Below, piece by piece: positions 8,794-17,769 of a stretch of DNA of 64,000 bases; within the stretch, counting starts at the first letter, position 1, and every line of letters begins with the position of its first letter. The notes under the pieces were generated by a model. It was not told where the DNA came from. It did not search any database and was given only the letters and a program-made list of their open reading frames with translations. This stretch comes from Crocinitomicaceae bacterium (GTDB lineage Bacteria; Bacteroidota; Bacteroidia; Flavobacteriales_D; Crocinitomicaceae). Position numbers and translations under genes: made by a program. Location: contig JAURGK010000007.1 of assembly GCA_030833845.1 (NCBI GenBank), forward strand, positions 24,739 through 88,738. Direction: 5' to 3'.

Positions 8794-9744
8794 ATGCAAA
8801 AAGGTAAGGTTATTTTTATTGATAGTATTCATCCTATTTTAGCCGATAGGCTTTCCGCCGCCGGCTTTGAATGTTCTTTCCAAACTAAAACGTCTTTTGA
8901 AGATTTGGTGCCCCACCTTTTTGATGCAATAGGAATCGTCATACGCTCTCGGTTTACAGTTGACAAAGAATTTTTAAAGCACTGTCCGGGTTTGCAATTT
9001 ATAGCCAGGTCTGGATCAGGATTAGAAAATATAGACACGGTCAGATGCGAGGAATTGAATATTCGCTTGTATAATTCTCCAGAAGGTAACAAAAACGCTG
9101 TGGCGGAACATGCCTTAGGCATGTTATTGAATTTAATGAACCGCATAAACAAGGCAGATCAAGAAGTTAGAAACGGATTGTGGCTACGCGAGGACAACCG
9201 CGGAGAGGAATTAGACGGCAAAACGGTTGGTATCATTGGTTATGGAAACAACGGCGCTGCGTTTGCAAAGAAACTGAGTGGTTTTGATATCAAACTCATG
9301 GCCTATGATAAATACAAAACGGGATTTGGAAATCATTTTGTTCAAGAATGTACCCTTGAGGCCATACAACAACAAGCTGATGTGCTAAGTTTTCACATTC
9401 CTCAAAATAATGAAACAAAAGGGTATTTTGACGAAAACTTTTTAGATTGTATGCAAAAACGTTTTTATTTACTCAATTTGTCTAGAGGCAAAATCGTTAG
9501 TACCAAGGCTTTGGTCTCTGGCCTGCAGTCCGGGAAAATTAAAGGCGCAGGTTTAGATGTTTTGGAATTTGAACAAAAAAGTTTTGAATCTTTTTTTGAA
9601 CAGGACCTACCCCAAGAGTTTGCCTATTTAATAGCGCAAAACAATGTATGTCTAACCCCACACATAGGCGGCTGGACCACAGAAAGTTATGTGGCTTTGA
9701 GCAGTGTTTTAGCCGATAAAATATTGGCTGATTTTTGTGATTAG
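8794..9744 (+). CDS. D-2-hydroxyacid dehydrogenase, SerA-like
   Basis: 316 residues, the short form without an ACT domain. NAD-dependent D-isomer 2-hydroxyacid dehydrogenases oxidise D-hydroxyacids such as 3-phosphoglycerate, the first step of serine synthesis. Visible are the substrate-site arginine in ARSGSGLENID, the nucleotide loop GIIGYGNNG, the LNLSRGKIV segment and the C-terminal catalytic histidine in LTPHIGGWT. The N-terminal DSIHP segment is typical of flavobacterial phosphoglycerate-dehydrogenase-like proteins, but substrate cannot be assigned from motifs alone. It is a lone plus-strand gene whose stop overlaps that of the convergent S4 gene by 4 bp. Confidence 0.85.
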   Translation: MQKGKVIFIDSIHPILADRLSAAGFECSFQTKTSFEDLVPHLFDAIGIVIRSRFTVDKEFLKHCPGLQFIARSGSGLENIDTVRCEELNIRLYNSPEGNKNAVAEHALGMLLNLMNRINKADQEVRNGLWLREDNRGEELDGKTVGIIGYGNNGAAFAKKLSGFDIKLMAYDKYKTGFGNHFVQECTLEAIQQQADVLSFHIPQNNETKGYFDENFLDCMQKRFYLLNLSRGKIVSTKALVSGLQSGKIKGAGLDVLEFEQKSFESFFEQDLPQEFAYLIAQNNVCLTPHIGGWTTESYVALSSVLADKILADFCD

Positions 9745-10121
9745 TCTTCTTGCCACTCCTCTAAAAAACGGTCCAATTCTCGGCGGTCTTTTTTGGTTGG
9801 CTTACCATCTGAATGTCGGTAGTTGTTTTGCGCTTGAAGGTACATTTTAAGCTTTTCTATTTCTTCGTCGCTGGTTAGGTCCAATAAATATTCCTTAACC
9901 AAAGGAGCCCCTACGCGCCTTTCCAACCCAGCAAGAACTTGATATTTGAATTTTGCGTTGTGTTTTAACACAGTTATCACATCTCCAACCTTAATCTCTC
10001 GCGAGGGTTTTATTAAAGCTTCATTGATGAGTACCTTTCCTTTGCTAATAGCTTCAGTTGCCAAAGACCGTGTCTTGAACAACCGAACAGCCCAGGTGTA
10101 TTTGTCAACGCGGATTGGCAT
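9741..10121 (-). CDS. S4-domain RNA-binding protein (Hsp15-like)
   Basis: 126 residues. The N-terminal half is an S4 RNA-binding domain (RVDKYTWAVRLFKTRSLA, then GKVLINEALIKPSREIKVGD), and the C-terminus is a basic/acidic tail (KPTKKDRRELDRFLEEW). This layout is that of Hsp15/HslR, which binds stalled 50S subunits carrying nascent chains. It is the last gene of a minus-strand series with the MmcQ-like gene and the desaturase, overlapping the MmcQ gene by 17 bases. Confidence 0.88.
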   Translation of the reverse strand: MPIRVDKYTWAVRLFKTRSLATEAISKGKVLINEALIKPSREIKVGDVITVLKHNAKFKYQVLAGLERRVGAPLVKEYLLDLTSDEEIEKLKMYLQAQNNYRHSDGKPTKKDRRELDRFLEEWQED

Positions 10122-10455
10122 CTTTTACTTTTTTTGGTAAGCCACTGTAAACTAATTCATAAGAGTGGTCAATTAGCTCCTTAATCAAGTGGTTATCCAC
10201 ATCCTGATTGAGCAATACGGTGTTCCAGTGTTTGTGATTCATATGAAAACCTGGACGCACAGCGCTGTACTGCTCTCTTAGAGCTTGTGCCCGCTCGGGG
10301 TTGCACTTTAGGTTGATGGAATCCGGCGTATCTACATCGATTAAGGCAAACATTTTACCGTACACCTTGAACACCAAAGTCTTGGTATCAAAAGGAAAAT
10401 GTTCGCTAACTCCGTTTTTCGCAGAACAAAAGAGATAAATCTCTTCTAAGGTCAT
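10105..10455 (-). CDS. MmcQ/YjbR-family DNA-binding-fold protein
   Basis: 116 residues, the normal length for the MmcQ/YjbR family, a small alpha/beta fold whose biochemical role is unclear. Family features are the N-terminal helix followed by PFDTKTLVFKVYGKMFALI, the NLKCNPERAQALREQY segment and the strongly conserved GFHMNHKHWNTV. It sits three bases after the desaturase stop and overlaps the S4 gene, so the three are probably co-transcribed. It contains a perfect DnaA box (TTATCCACA) that I take as chance. Confidence 0.85.
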   Translation of the reverse strand: MTLEEIYLFCSAKNGVSEHFPFDTKTLVFKVYGKMFALIDVDTPDSINLKCNPERAQALREQYSAVRPGFHMNHKHWNTVLLNQDVDNHLIKELIDHSYELVYSGLPKKVKDANPR

Positions 10456-10458
10456 GAC

Positions 10459-11562
10459 TTAGGCAATGACTGGATTCGGCTTACCTAGGTTTTTGAGCAT
10501 TTTAGTGTGCTCAGAAAGCGCCTCTACAAAAGTTTTGTATGAATAATACGGCAGCTGGTATTCTTTTGCGGTTTGTTCAACAATTTGAGAGATTTTTTTG
10601 TAGTGGATATGACAAATAGAAGGAAATAAGTGGTGTTCCACCTGATAATTAAGCCCCCCAACATACCATGAAAACAACCTAGATTTTGGTGCAAAATTGG
10701 CTGTATTGAAAAGTTGGTTTACGGCCCAATCTGCCTCAACCACGCCAGAATCATTTGGAATGGGGTAGGTTGATGTTGGCACGACATGTGCGGGTTGAAA
10801 AATCATAGCCAAGATTAAGCCGCAAATAAATTGCATTAATAAAAATCCAAGCACATTGATTAGCCACGAAGCACCCCCAAAGTAGATAGGCAAGAACAAA
10901 AAGATGGCCGTGTAGATGAGTTTAAAAAGTATGATTCTAAACATGTGTTGGGCAAAAGTCACACCTTGGGCCTCAACTAGTCCCCTTTTCTGATACCTAA
11001 AAGCTTGTTGATAATCTTTGGTGAGGTACCAAAATAATGTCATCATGCCATAAAAAAACCAGGCATACAAATGTTGAAATCGGTGAATGGCATAGTATTT
11101 CGAATGCGGTGAAAAACGCAACATAAAGACAGGCGGATCAATGTCTTCGTCATGCTCGGCAACGTTGGTATAAGTGTGATGTAAAACGTTGTGTTGAATA
11201 CGCCAATTGCGCGCGCTTCCTCCAAGTAGAATCATTACGTTGCTCACCAGTACATTTACCCATTCTTTACGCGAGTAGGCACCGTGATTGGCGTCGTGCA
11301 TCACAGATAGGCCAACACCAGCCATTCCTAACCCCATTACGAACCACAGCCCAATATATGCAATAGCCGGTAGGTTTTGAAAGTATAAAAAACCGTAGGG
11401 AACTAAAAATAGAGCCAAGAGTGCAAATGTTTTAAAAACCATTGCGGCATTTGCGGTTTTGGCAATTTTGTTTTCCTTAAAGTATGCGTTGACTCGCGAT
11501 TTAAGCGTCTTGTAGAACTCAGAATTGTGTTCTTTGGAAAATTGTATTGTGTTGTTTTGCAT
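10459..11562 (-). CDS. membrane fatty acid desaturase (acyl-CoA desaturase type)
   Basis: 367 residues. It is a di-iron desaturase that inserts a double bond into acyl chains. All three histidine boxes are seen: HDANHGAYS, HNVLHHTYTN and QVEHHLFP. Hydrophobic helices lie near residues 45-90 and 200-255, giving the usual four-helix topology with boxes in the cytoplasm. There is no cytochrome b5 domain, so an external electron donor is needed. It leads the group desaturase-MmcQ-S4. A -7-like TAACTTTA lies about 17 bases before the start. A link to cold adaptation of membrane lipids is inferred. Confidence 0.92.
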   Translation of the reverse strand: MQNNTIQFSKEHNSEFYKTLKSRVNAYFKENKIAKTANAAMVFKTFALLALFLVPYGFLYFQNLPAIAYIGLWFVMGLGMAGVGLSVMHDANHGAYSRKEWVNVLVSNVMILLGGSARNWRIQHNVLHHTYTNVAEHDEDIDPPVFMLRFSPHSKYYAIHRFQHLYAWFFYGMMTLFWYLTKDYQQAFRYQKRGLVEAQGVTFAQHMFRIILFKLIYTAIFLFLPIYFGGASWLINVLGFLLMQFICGLILAMIFQPAHVVPTSTYPIPNDSGVVEADWAVNQLFNTANFAPKSRLFSWYVGGLNYQVEHHLFPSICHIHYKKISQIVEQTAKEYQLPYYSYKTFVEALSEHTKMLKNLGKPNPVIA

Positions 11563-11628
11563 CGGCAGGTTTTAGGCTGTAAAGTTACACAATTAATGAT
11601 AGCCCACCTTAATAATACACGTTCCTCA

Positions 11629-13464
11629 TTATGACAGGCCCTGCAAGGCACAAAGCCGATGGTATAAACCCTTAGTAGCCATAAGAGTATCATGCGTTCC
11701 GCACTCAATTATTTTACCTTTAGACAAAACAATGATTTGATCAGCATTTCGAACCGTAGACAGGCGGTGTGCGATTACAAAAGAAGTACGATCTTTCATT
11801 AGATTCTCCAAGGCCTGTTGCACCAAGGTTTCAGATTCTGTGTCTAAGGCAGAGGTGGCTTCATCGAGTATTAAAATTGCGGGGTCTTTATAAATGGCCC
11901 TTGCGATCGCGATGCGCTGTTTTTGACCACCAGAAAGTTTGTTTCCGCGCTCACCGAGCAGTGAATCATAACCATCTTCTAGGGCGAGAATAAACTCATG
12001 CGCATTGGCTACTTTTGCCGCGTGAAGAACCCTTTCCATATCAATTAGTGTATCACCAAACGCAATGTTCTGGGCCGCCGTCATGTTGAACAAAAATGAT
12101 TCTTGACTAACCACACCGATAAGGCTGCGCAAAGATTCAAGATCGATATTTTGTATGTTTTGACCATCAATCTCTATAGCGCCGGTGCTTACATCATGAA
12201 AGCGTAACAGTAAATCCATCAAGGTTGACTTGCCACTTCCCGACTCTCCAACAATGGCAACAAGCTTGCCTTTTTGAACCTTCCAGTTGATTTGTTCCAA
12301 CACCGCATGATCGTTATATGCAAAACCTACATTGTCGAAGGAAACTTGATCTTTGAAGCTCTTTATTGAAGGAGCATTAGGTGCGTTGACAAGCGGGTTT
12401 GGTGCGTTGAGCAGGCTGTTGATTCGGTCTTGAGAGGCTTGTGCTTTATTCATGTTGGCCATGTTGTTGGAAACACTTTGAATTGGCCGCAAAAACTGTG
12501 AAAAAACAATGATATAAGTAAGGAAAACTTCACCCGTAAGACCGATCTCTGTCCCGTTCAAAATCAATCGCCCCCCAAAAAACACCAAAGCAAGCAAAAC
12601 CCCTGCACCTAAGGTTTCGTTGACTAAGGGAGAAAGGTCTTTTTTTCTAAACACCCTCGTGGCCAATTTTTGGTGTTGGTCGTTTTGTTTGCTAAACTGC
12701 TCCACAACAACCCTGACCGCATTAAATGCTTTAATTACCCGCACACCCCCTAGGTTTTCATCCATAGAGGCATACAAGAATCCTAGTTGTTCTTGTGTTT
12801 TTTTTGCAGTGCGTTTGAGGCTTTTTCCAATTCTAGAGATAACAAAGGCTGACACCGGAAGAAGAAGTAGAGCGGTTAAAGTTAGACCAGGGCTCATGTA
12901 AATCAAGGTGATTAAGTTAATCAGTATAGCAAGCGGCTCGCGGAAAATGAGCTCAAGAAGACTCACCACCGCCACTTCAATTTCATTAACATCGCTATTC
13001 ATTCTTGCCATAAGATCCCCTTTCTTTTCATTGCTGTGATAAGCCAAGGGCAATTCGAGAGACTTTTTAAAAAGCAATAAGCGAATGTCTCTTACTACCG
13101 ATATTCGTAATTGAGATTGTGTCCAGACAGCGCCATAGCGAAATATATTTTTGAGAAGAAAAGCAATAAAAACACTTACACAAACATATAGCAATGCTGA
13201 TTTGGGATCAGATTTAACAAGCAAATATAATTCATGATTGTATGCATCTTGAATGTAATGAATTAAATTGCCAAAACCCTTCCACTCAGGCTTAGCCACC
13301 TTTTGCAATTCTTCAGGCTTTTTAAAAATGAGTTGCAATACAGGAATAAAAAGCACCAGCGAAAGCAAATTGAATATAACGAAGAGCAGATTGAACAAGA
13401 TTGTAGCCCAAGCAAGACCTCTGTATTTAAATGTATAGTGGTATATTTCTTTGTAATAAGACAT
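11629..13464 (-). CDS. ABC exporter, fused membrane and ATPase domains (MsbA-like)
   Basis: The track starts 15 codons earlier, but the ATG at 13464 gives a normal N-terminus (MSYYKEIYHYTFKYRG) and follows a consensus -7 box by five bases; this gives 611 residues. Residues about 1-340 hold six membrane helices. The ATPase domain carries Walker A GESGSGKST, signature LSGGQKQR and Walker B ILILDEATSALD, followed by the switch histidine in VIAHRLST. These half-transporters dimerise and flip lipids or hydrophobic compounds outward; the substrate is unknown. It is divergent from rbfA with both promoters in a 64-base gap. Confidence 0.93.
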   Translation of the reverse strand: MSYYKEIYHYTFKYRGLAWATILFNLLFVIFNLLSLVLFIPVLQLIFKKPEELQKVAKPEWKGFGNLIHYIQDAYNHELYLLVKSDPKSALLYVCVSVFIAFLLKNIFRYGAVWTQSQLRISVVRDIRLLLFKKSLELPLAYHSNEKKGDLMARMNSDVNEIEVAVVSLLELIFREPLAILINLITLIYMSPGLTLTALLLLPVSAFVISRIGKSLKRTAKKTQEQLGFLYASMDENLGGVRVIKAFNAVRVVVEQFSKQNDQHQKLATRVFRKKDLSPLVNETLGAGVLLALVFFGGRLILNGTEIGLTGEVFLTYIIVFSQFLRPIQSVSNNMANMNKAQASQDRINSLLNAPNPLVNAPNAPSIKSFKDQVSFDNVGFAYNDHAVLEQINWKVQKGKLVAIVGESGSGKSTLMDLLLRFHDVSTGAIEIDGQNIQNIDLESLRSLIGVVSQESFLFNMTAAQNIAFGDTLIDMERVLHAAKVANAHEFILALEDGYDSLLGERGNKLSGGQKQRIAIARAIYKDPAILILDEATSALDTESETLVQQALENLMKDRTSFVIAHRLSTVRNADQIIVLSKGKIIECGTHDTLMATKGLYHRLCALQGLS

Positions 13465-13469
13465 TGATA

Positions 13470-13477
13470 CAAAGATA
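13470..13477 (-). promoter_or_regulatory. -7 promoter element of the ABC exporter (leaderless geometry)
   Basis: The minus strand reads TATCTTTG, a full TAnnTTTG match, then five bases and the ATG at 13464. Its position also decides the exporter start in favour of this ATG. Confidence 0.55.
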
Positions 13478-13516
13478 CATTTTTGTTGACAAGGGGGGTA
13501 GCAGAGCAAGTATTCT

Positions 13517-13524
13517 TACCTTTG
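13517..13524 (+). promoter_or_regulatory. -7 promoter element of rbfA (leaderless geometry)
   Basis: TACCTTTG is a full TAnnTTTG match ending four bases before the rbfA ATG. It is divergent from the exporter promoter about 40 bases away. Confidence 0.55.
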
Positions 13525-13528
13525 CATC

Positions 13529-13864
13529 ATGAGTTCAATAAGACAGCAAAAAATTGAAGCAGTAATTCAAGCAGAATTGGCTATCTTTTTTCAACGACAT
13601 GCCAGCGACATTTGTTTGGGGTCAATGGTGTCAGTAACTGTGGTGCGCATTACCTCTGATTTAAGCTTGGCGCGGGTTTATCTGAGCATTTTTGCTGGTC
13701 CCGATAAAAAAACGGTGTTGGAACACATCCAAGAGCATCGTGGTAAAATCCGTTTGGAAGTAGGGAAAAGATTAAAAAATCTTCGCAAAATCCCAGATTT
13801 AATGTTTCATATCGATGACTCCCTCGATTATGCTCATCAAATCGACGAACTTCTCAAGAAATAG
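13529..13864 (+). CDS. rbfA: 30S ribosome-binding factor A
   Basis: 111 residues. RbfA binds the immature 30S subunit and helps process the 16S rRNA 5' end; it also matters at low temperature. The KH-like fold is recognisable from MSSIRQQKIEAVIQAELA, the VTVVRITSDLSLARVYLSIF strand-helix and the closing RKIPDLMFHIDDSLDYAHQIDELL. It is followed after only three bases by the LolE/FtsX-like permease, an arrangement I recall from other Bacteroidota. Confidence 0.94.
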   Translation: MSSIRQQKIEAVIQAELAIFFQRHASDICLGSMVSVTVVRITSDLSLARVYLSIFAGPDKKTVLEHIQEHRGKIRLEVGKRLKNLRKIPDLMFHIDDSLDYAHQIDELLKK

Positions 13865-13867
13865 CAA

Positions 13868-15070
13868 ATCAATACCCCACTCTACATAGCAAAAAGATAT
13901 TTATTCAATCGGTCTAAAAAATCGATTGTACGTGTAATTTCGAGAATTTCTGTTGTGGGTATAGCGGTTTGTGTGGCGGCGATGGTCATACTACTTTCGG
14001 CGTTTAACGGTATAGAACACATGGTCTCTAAGTTGTATACAGCGTTTGATGCACCGCTGACAATTCAACATAAAAGTCGAAAAACATTCTTTGTAAGTCA
14101 GTTGGATTTAAAGACAATCCAACAAATGAAAGGCATAAAATCCATTAGCAAGGAAAGAGAAGAGCTGGTGGTTTTGAGAAAGAATAAACGATGGATCAAC
14201 GCCAATATACACGCTGTTGATCATATTTTTATTCGAGAGGCCAAGGTTAAGAATCATTTAATTAATGGTTTTGGTTCGGAGCGTTTAAATCAAGAAAACA
14301 GCGTTTTCTTAGGGGCAGAAGTTTTTTCGAAACTAAAATTAGGATTAGGCTCCGAGCAAAACGACATTGTTATTTATGCCCCCAAAAATAATTTAAGGTT
14401 ACGGCCTGGCTCTAGCCCCTTTAAAACAGCTTCTCTGGATGTTGCCGGCGCGCTCAATTACAATCAAGAATTGAATGGCACGGTGGTTTTATGTAATCTT
14501 AATTTAGTTGCTACTTTGTTTGATCAACCTGATGCCCTGTCTAGGGTGAACATATATCTTGAGCCCGGCGCTAGTGAGAGGCTTGTAAGTGAGCAAATAA
14601 AAAAGATAACAGGCGCAGCCTTTAAGGTAAAGACACAGTTTGAGAAAAATGAGTTGATTTATAAAACAAGCAAATCTGAGCGCTTGGTAGTTTTTATTAT
14701 TTTGTTGTTTGTATTTGTTTTGGCTTCATTTAATCTAATTGCCGCACTTACAATGCTCACCCATGAAAAAAGAGAAAACCTCACCATCATGAAGGCCATG
14801 GGAATGAGTGCAAAAGATAGGTTTATGGTTTTCTTTTTAGAAGGTCAATTACTTGTTGTGTTTGGGGTGTCTTTAGGTTTAGGTTTGGGACTTCTTATTT
14901 GTTGGTCTCAGCAAACAATAGGCTGGTTAATTGTTCCGGGCGCTAATGTGCCATTTCCAATTGTGTTTCAAGCACGTGATTTTTTATACATTCTACTCGC
15001 CTCTAGCGCCTTAGGTTTTTTATTTACCTATTTCCCTTTAAGGATTTTATTGAATAAGTCAGCGCAATAA
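13868..15070 (+). CDS. LolC/LolE-type FtsX-family permease, apparent AUC start
   Basis: About 400 residues. The track begins at GTG 13955, but the frame is open back to the rbfA stop. The added residues (PLYIAKRYLFNRSKKS, then VISRISVVGIAV) are the conserved N-terminus and first membrane helix of LolC/LolE permeases, so the gene must start near 13868. No ATG, GTG or TTG exists in frame there. ATC at 13868 would give M-N-T-P-L-Y-I-A-K-R, aligning with the usual family start. The protein has one N-terminal helix, a periplasmic domain of about 240 residues and three C-terminal FtsX helices. LolCDE-type complexes release lipoproteins from the inner membrane; no ATPase gene is adjacent. Confidence 0.85.
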   Translation: MNTPLYIAKRYLFNRSKKSIVRVISRISVVGIAVCVAAMVILLSAFNGIEHMVSKLYTAFDAPLTIQHKSRKTFFVSQLDLKTIQQMKGIKSISKEREELVVLRKNKRWINANIHAVDHIFIREAKVKNHLINGFGSERLNQENSVFLGAEVFSKLKLGLGSEQNDIVIYAPKNNLRLRPGSSPFKTASLDVAGALNYNQELNGTVVLCNLNLVATLFDQPDALSRVNIYLEPGASERLVSEQIKKITGAAFKVKTQFEKNELIYKTSKSERLVVFIILLFVFVLASFNLIAALTMLTHEKRENLTIMKAMGMSAKDRFMVFFLEGQLLVVFGVSLGLGLGLLICWSQQTIGWLIVPGANVPFPIVFQARDFLYILLASSALGFLFTYFPLRILLNKSAQ

Positions 15071-15094
15071 TTTCGCAAATTATTTTGATTCTGA

Positions 15095-16651
<1,557 letters not shown>

Positions 16652-16652
16652 T

Positions 16653-16922
16653 ATGTTATTAGAAATCATTACTCCAGAGGCGAGTCTTTTCAAAGGAGAA
16701 GTCAATAGCGTGAGCCTGCCTGGCACCGACGGTGTTTTTCAGGTATTAAACAACCACGCGCCAATCATTTCCTCACTCAAAGCTGGTGAACTAATTTTTG
16801 AAACAAGCGCAGCTGTTGCTCCAAGTGATCACATAGTGGTTTCAGGTAATACAGGCCGAGTTCAAATCAAAGGCGGAGTTGCTGAATTGAATAACCAGAA
16901 GCTAATCGTATTGGCTGAATAA
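16653..16922 (+). CDS. atpC: F0F1 ATP synthase subunit epsilon (short form)
   Basis: 89 residues: only the N-terminal beta-sandwich of epsilon (EIITPEASLFKGEVNSVSLPGTDGVFQVLNNHAP and onward, seen as LEIITPEASLF and LPGTDGVFQVLNNHAPII). The C-terminal helical hairpin that inhibits the enzyme in many bacteria is missing, as is usual in Bacteroidota. It links the F1 head to the c-ring rotor. It begins one base after atpD and is followed by a clear terminator. Confidence 0.95.
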   Translation: MLLEIITPEASLFKGEVNSVSLPGTDGVFQVLNNHAPIISSLKAGELIFETSAAVAPSDHIVVSGNTGRVQIKGGVAELNNQKLIVLAE

Positions 16923-16944
16923 GAAATTGAATAGTTAAACATCA

Positions 16945-16976
16945 AAAGGGAGAGGTAATACCAATCCCTTTTTTTA
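16945..16976 (+). terminator. rho-independent terminator after atpC
   Basis: An 8-bp stem AAAAGGGA / TCCCTTTT encloses an inner GGT-AAT-ACC mini-stem, and a T-run follows (CCCTTTTTTT). It closes the atpDC unit before uppS. Confidence 0.8.
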
Positions 16977-16999
16977 TGAGGTTTTCCCAAAAGATTATG

Positions 17000-17007
17000 T
17001 ATTTTCG
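17000..17007 (+). promoter_or_regulatory. -7-like element of uppS
   Basis: TATTTTCG, one mismatch from TAnnTTTG, ends nine bases before ATG 17017 and directly abuts the alternative TTG start at 17008. The transcript would have almost no leader, which favours the ATG. Confidence 0.4.
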
Positions 17008-17016
17008 TTGCTCCAA

Positions 17017-17769
17017 ATGACCGAGGCCCCACCCATAGATTTAAACAACATTCCTAAGCATATTGCTTTAATTATGGATGGCAATGGCAGGTGGGCCAAA
17101 AATCAAGGACAACACCGCCTTTTTGGGCATGCTGCAGGAGTTGAATCTGTTAAAGACATCATCAAGACTTCCCGAGAGTTGGGTGTTACCTACCTCACGC
17201 TGTATGCATTTTCTACCGAAAATTGGTCAAGACCAAGTGAAGAGGTGGAGGGGTTAATGAACTTATTGGTAGAAGCCATTTCAAATGAAGTAGATGAAAT
17301 GCACGCCAATAACGTTAGATTACTAACCATCGGAAACATCAAGGGTTTGCCCGGCAACTGTTATGAATCCCTTTGTAAGGCAATGGATAGAACAAAAAAT
17401 AACACTGCCCTCACACTGGTGTTGGCTTTAAACTATTCGGGGCGGCAAGAGATAATAAACGCTTCGCTTCGCGCGCATGAATTAATGCAGCAATCGAAAA
17501 TATCCCCTGAAGAACTTACAGAAGAGACCTTTGCATCATTGCTACAAACCAAAGAAATTCCAGATCCAGAATTATTGATTCGAACAAGTGGTGAGTGCCG
17601 GATTAGTAACTTTTTGCTTTGGCAATTGTCTTACACAGAGTTACTGTTTACAGACACACACTGGCCAGATTTTCGACGCGATGAATTTATTGATGCCATT
17701 GCTCAATATCAAAAAAGAGAACGTCGTTTTGGTAAAGTGTCTGAACAAATTAAACAACCAAATGAATAA
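17017..17769 (+). CDS. uppS: isoprenyl transferase (undecaprenyl diphosphate synthase)
   Basis: 250 residues from ATG 17017; the track uses TTG 17008, which adds three unlikely residues. The cis-prenyltransferase condenses isopentenyl diphosphate units onto farnesyl diphosphate, making the C55 lipid carrier for peptidoglycan and surface polysaccharides. Visible are the catalytic HIALIMDGNGRWAK motif, the YLTLYAFSTENWSRP segment and the C-terminal RTSGECRISNFLLWQ. It overlaps bamA by 8 bases, so the two are co-translated. Their pairing links lipid carrier supply and outer-membrane assembly. Confidence 0.96.
   Translation: MTEAPPIDLNNIPKHIALIMDGNGRWAKNQGQHRLFGHAAGVESVKDIIKTSRELGVTYLTLYAFSTENWSRPSEEVEGLMNLLVEAISNEVDEMHANNVRLLTIGNIKGLPGNCYESLCKAMDRTKNNTALTLVLALNYSGRQEIINASLRAHELMQQSKISPEELTEETFASLLQTKEIPDPELLIRTSGECRISNFLLWQLSYTELLFTDTHWPDFRRDEFIDAIAQYQKRERRFGKVSEQIKQPNE

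Noticed and set aside
10193-10201. Perfect DnaA box TTATCCACA
   Set aside because: It lies alone inside the coding part of the MmcQ-like gene with no AT-rich region or further boxes nearby; a single 9-mer is expected by chance.
17588-17761. bamA start inside uppS as given by the track
   Set aside because: The region is the overlapping frame of uppS; the ATG at 17762 is followed directly by a signal peptide.
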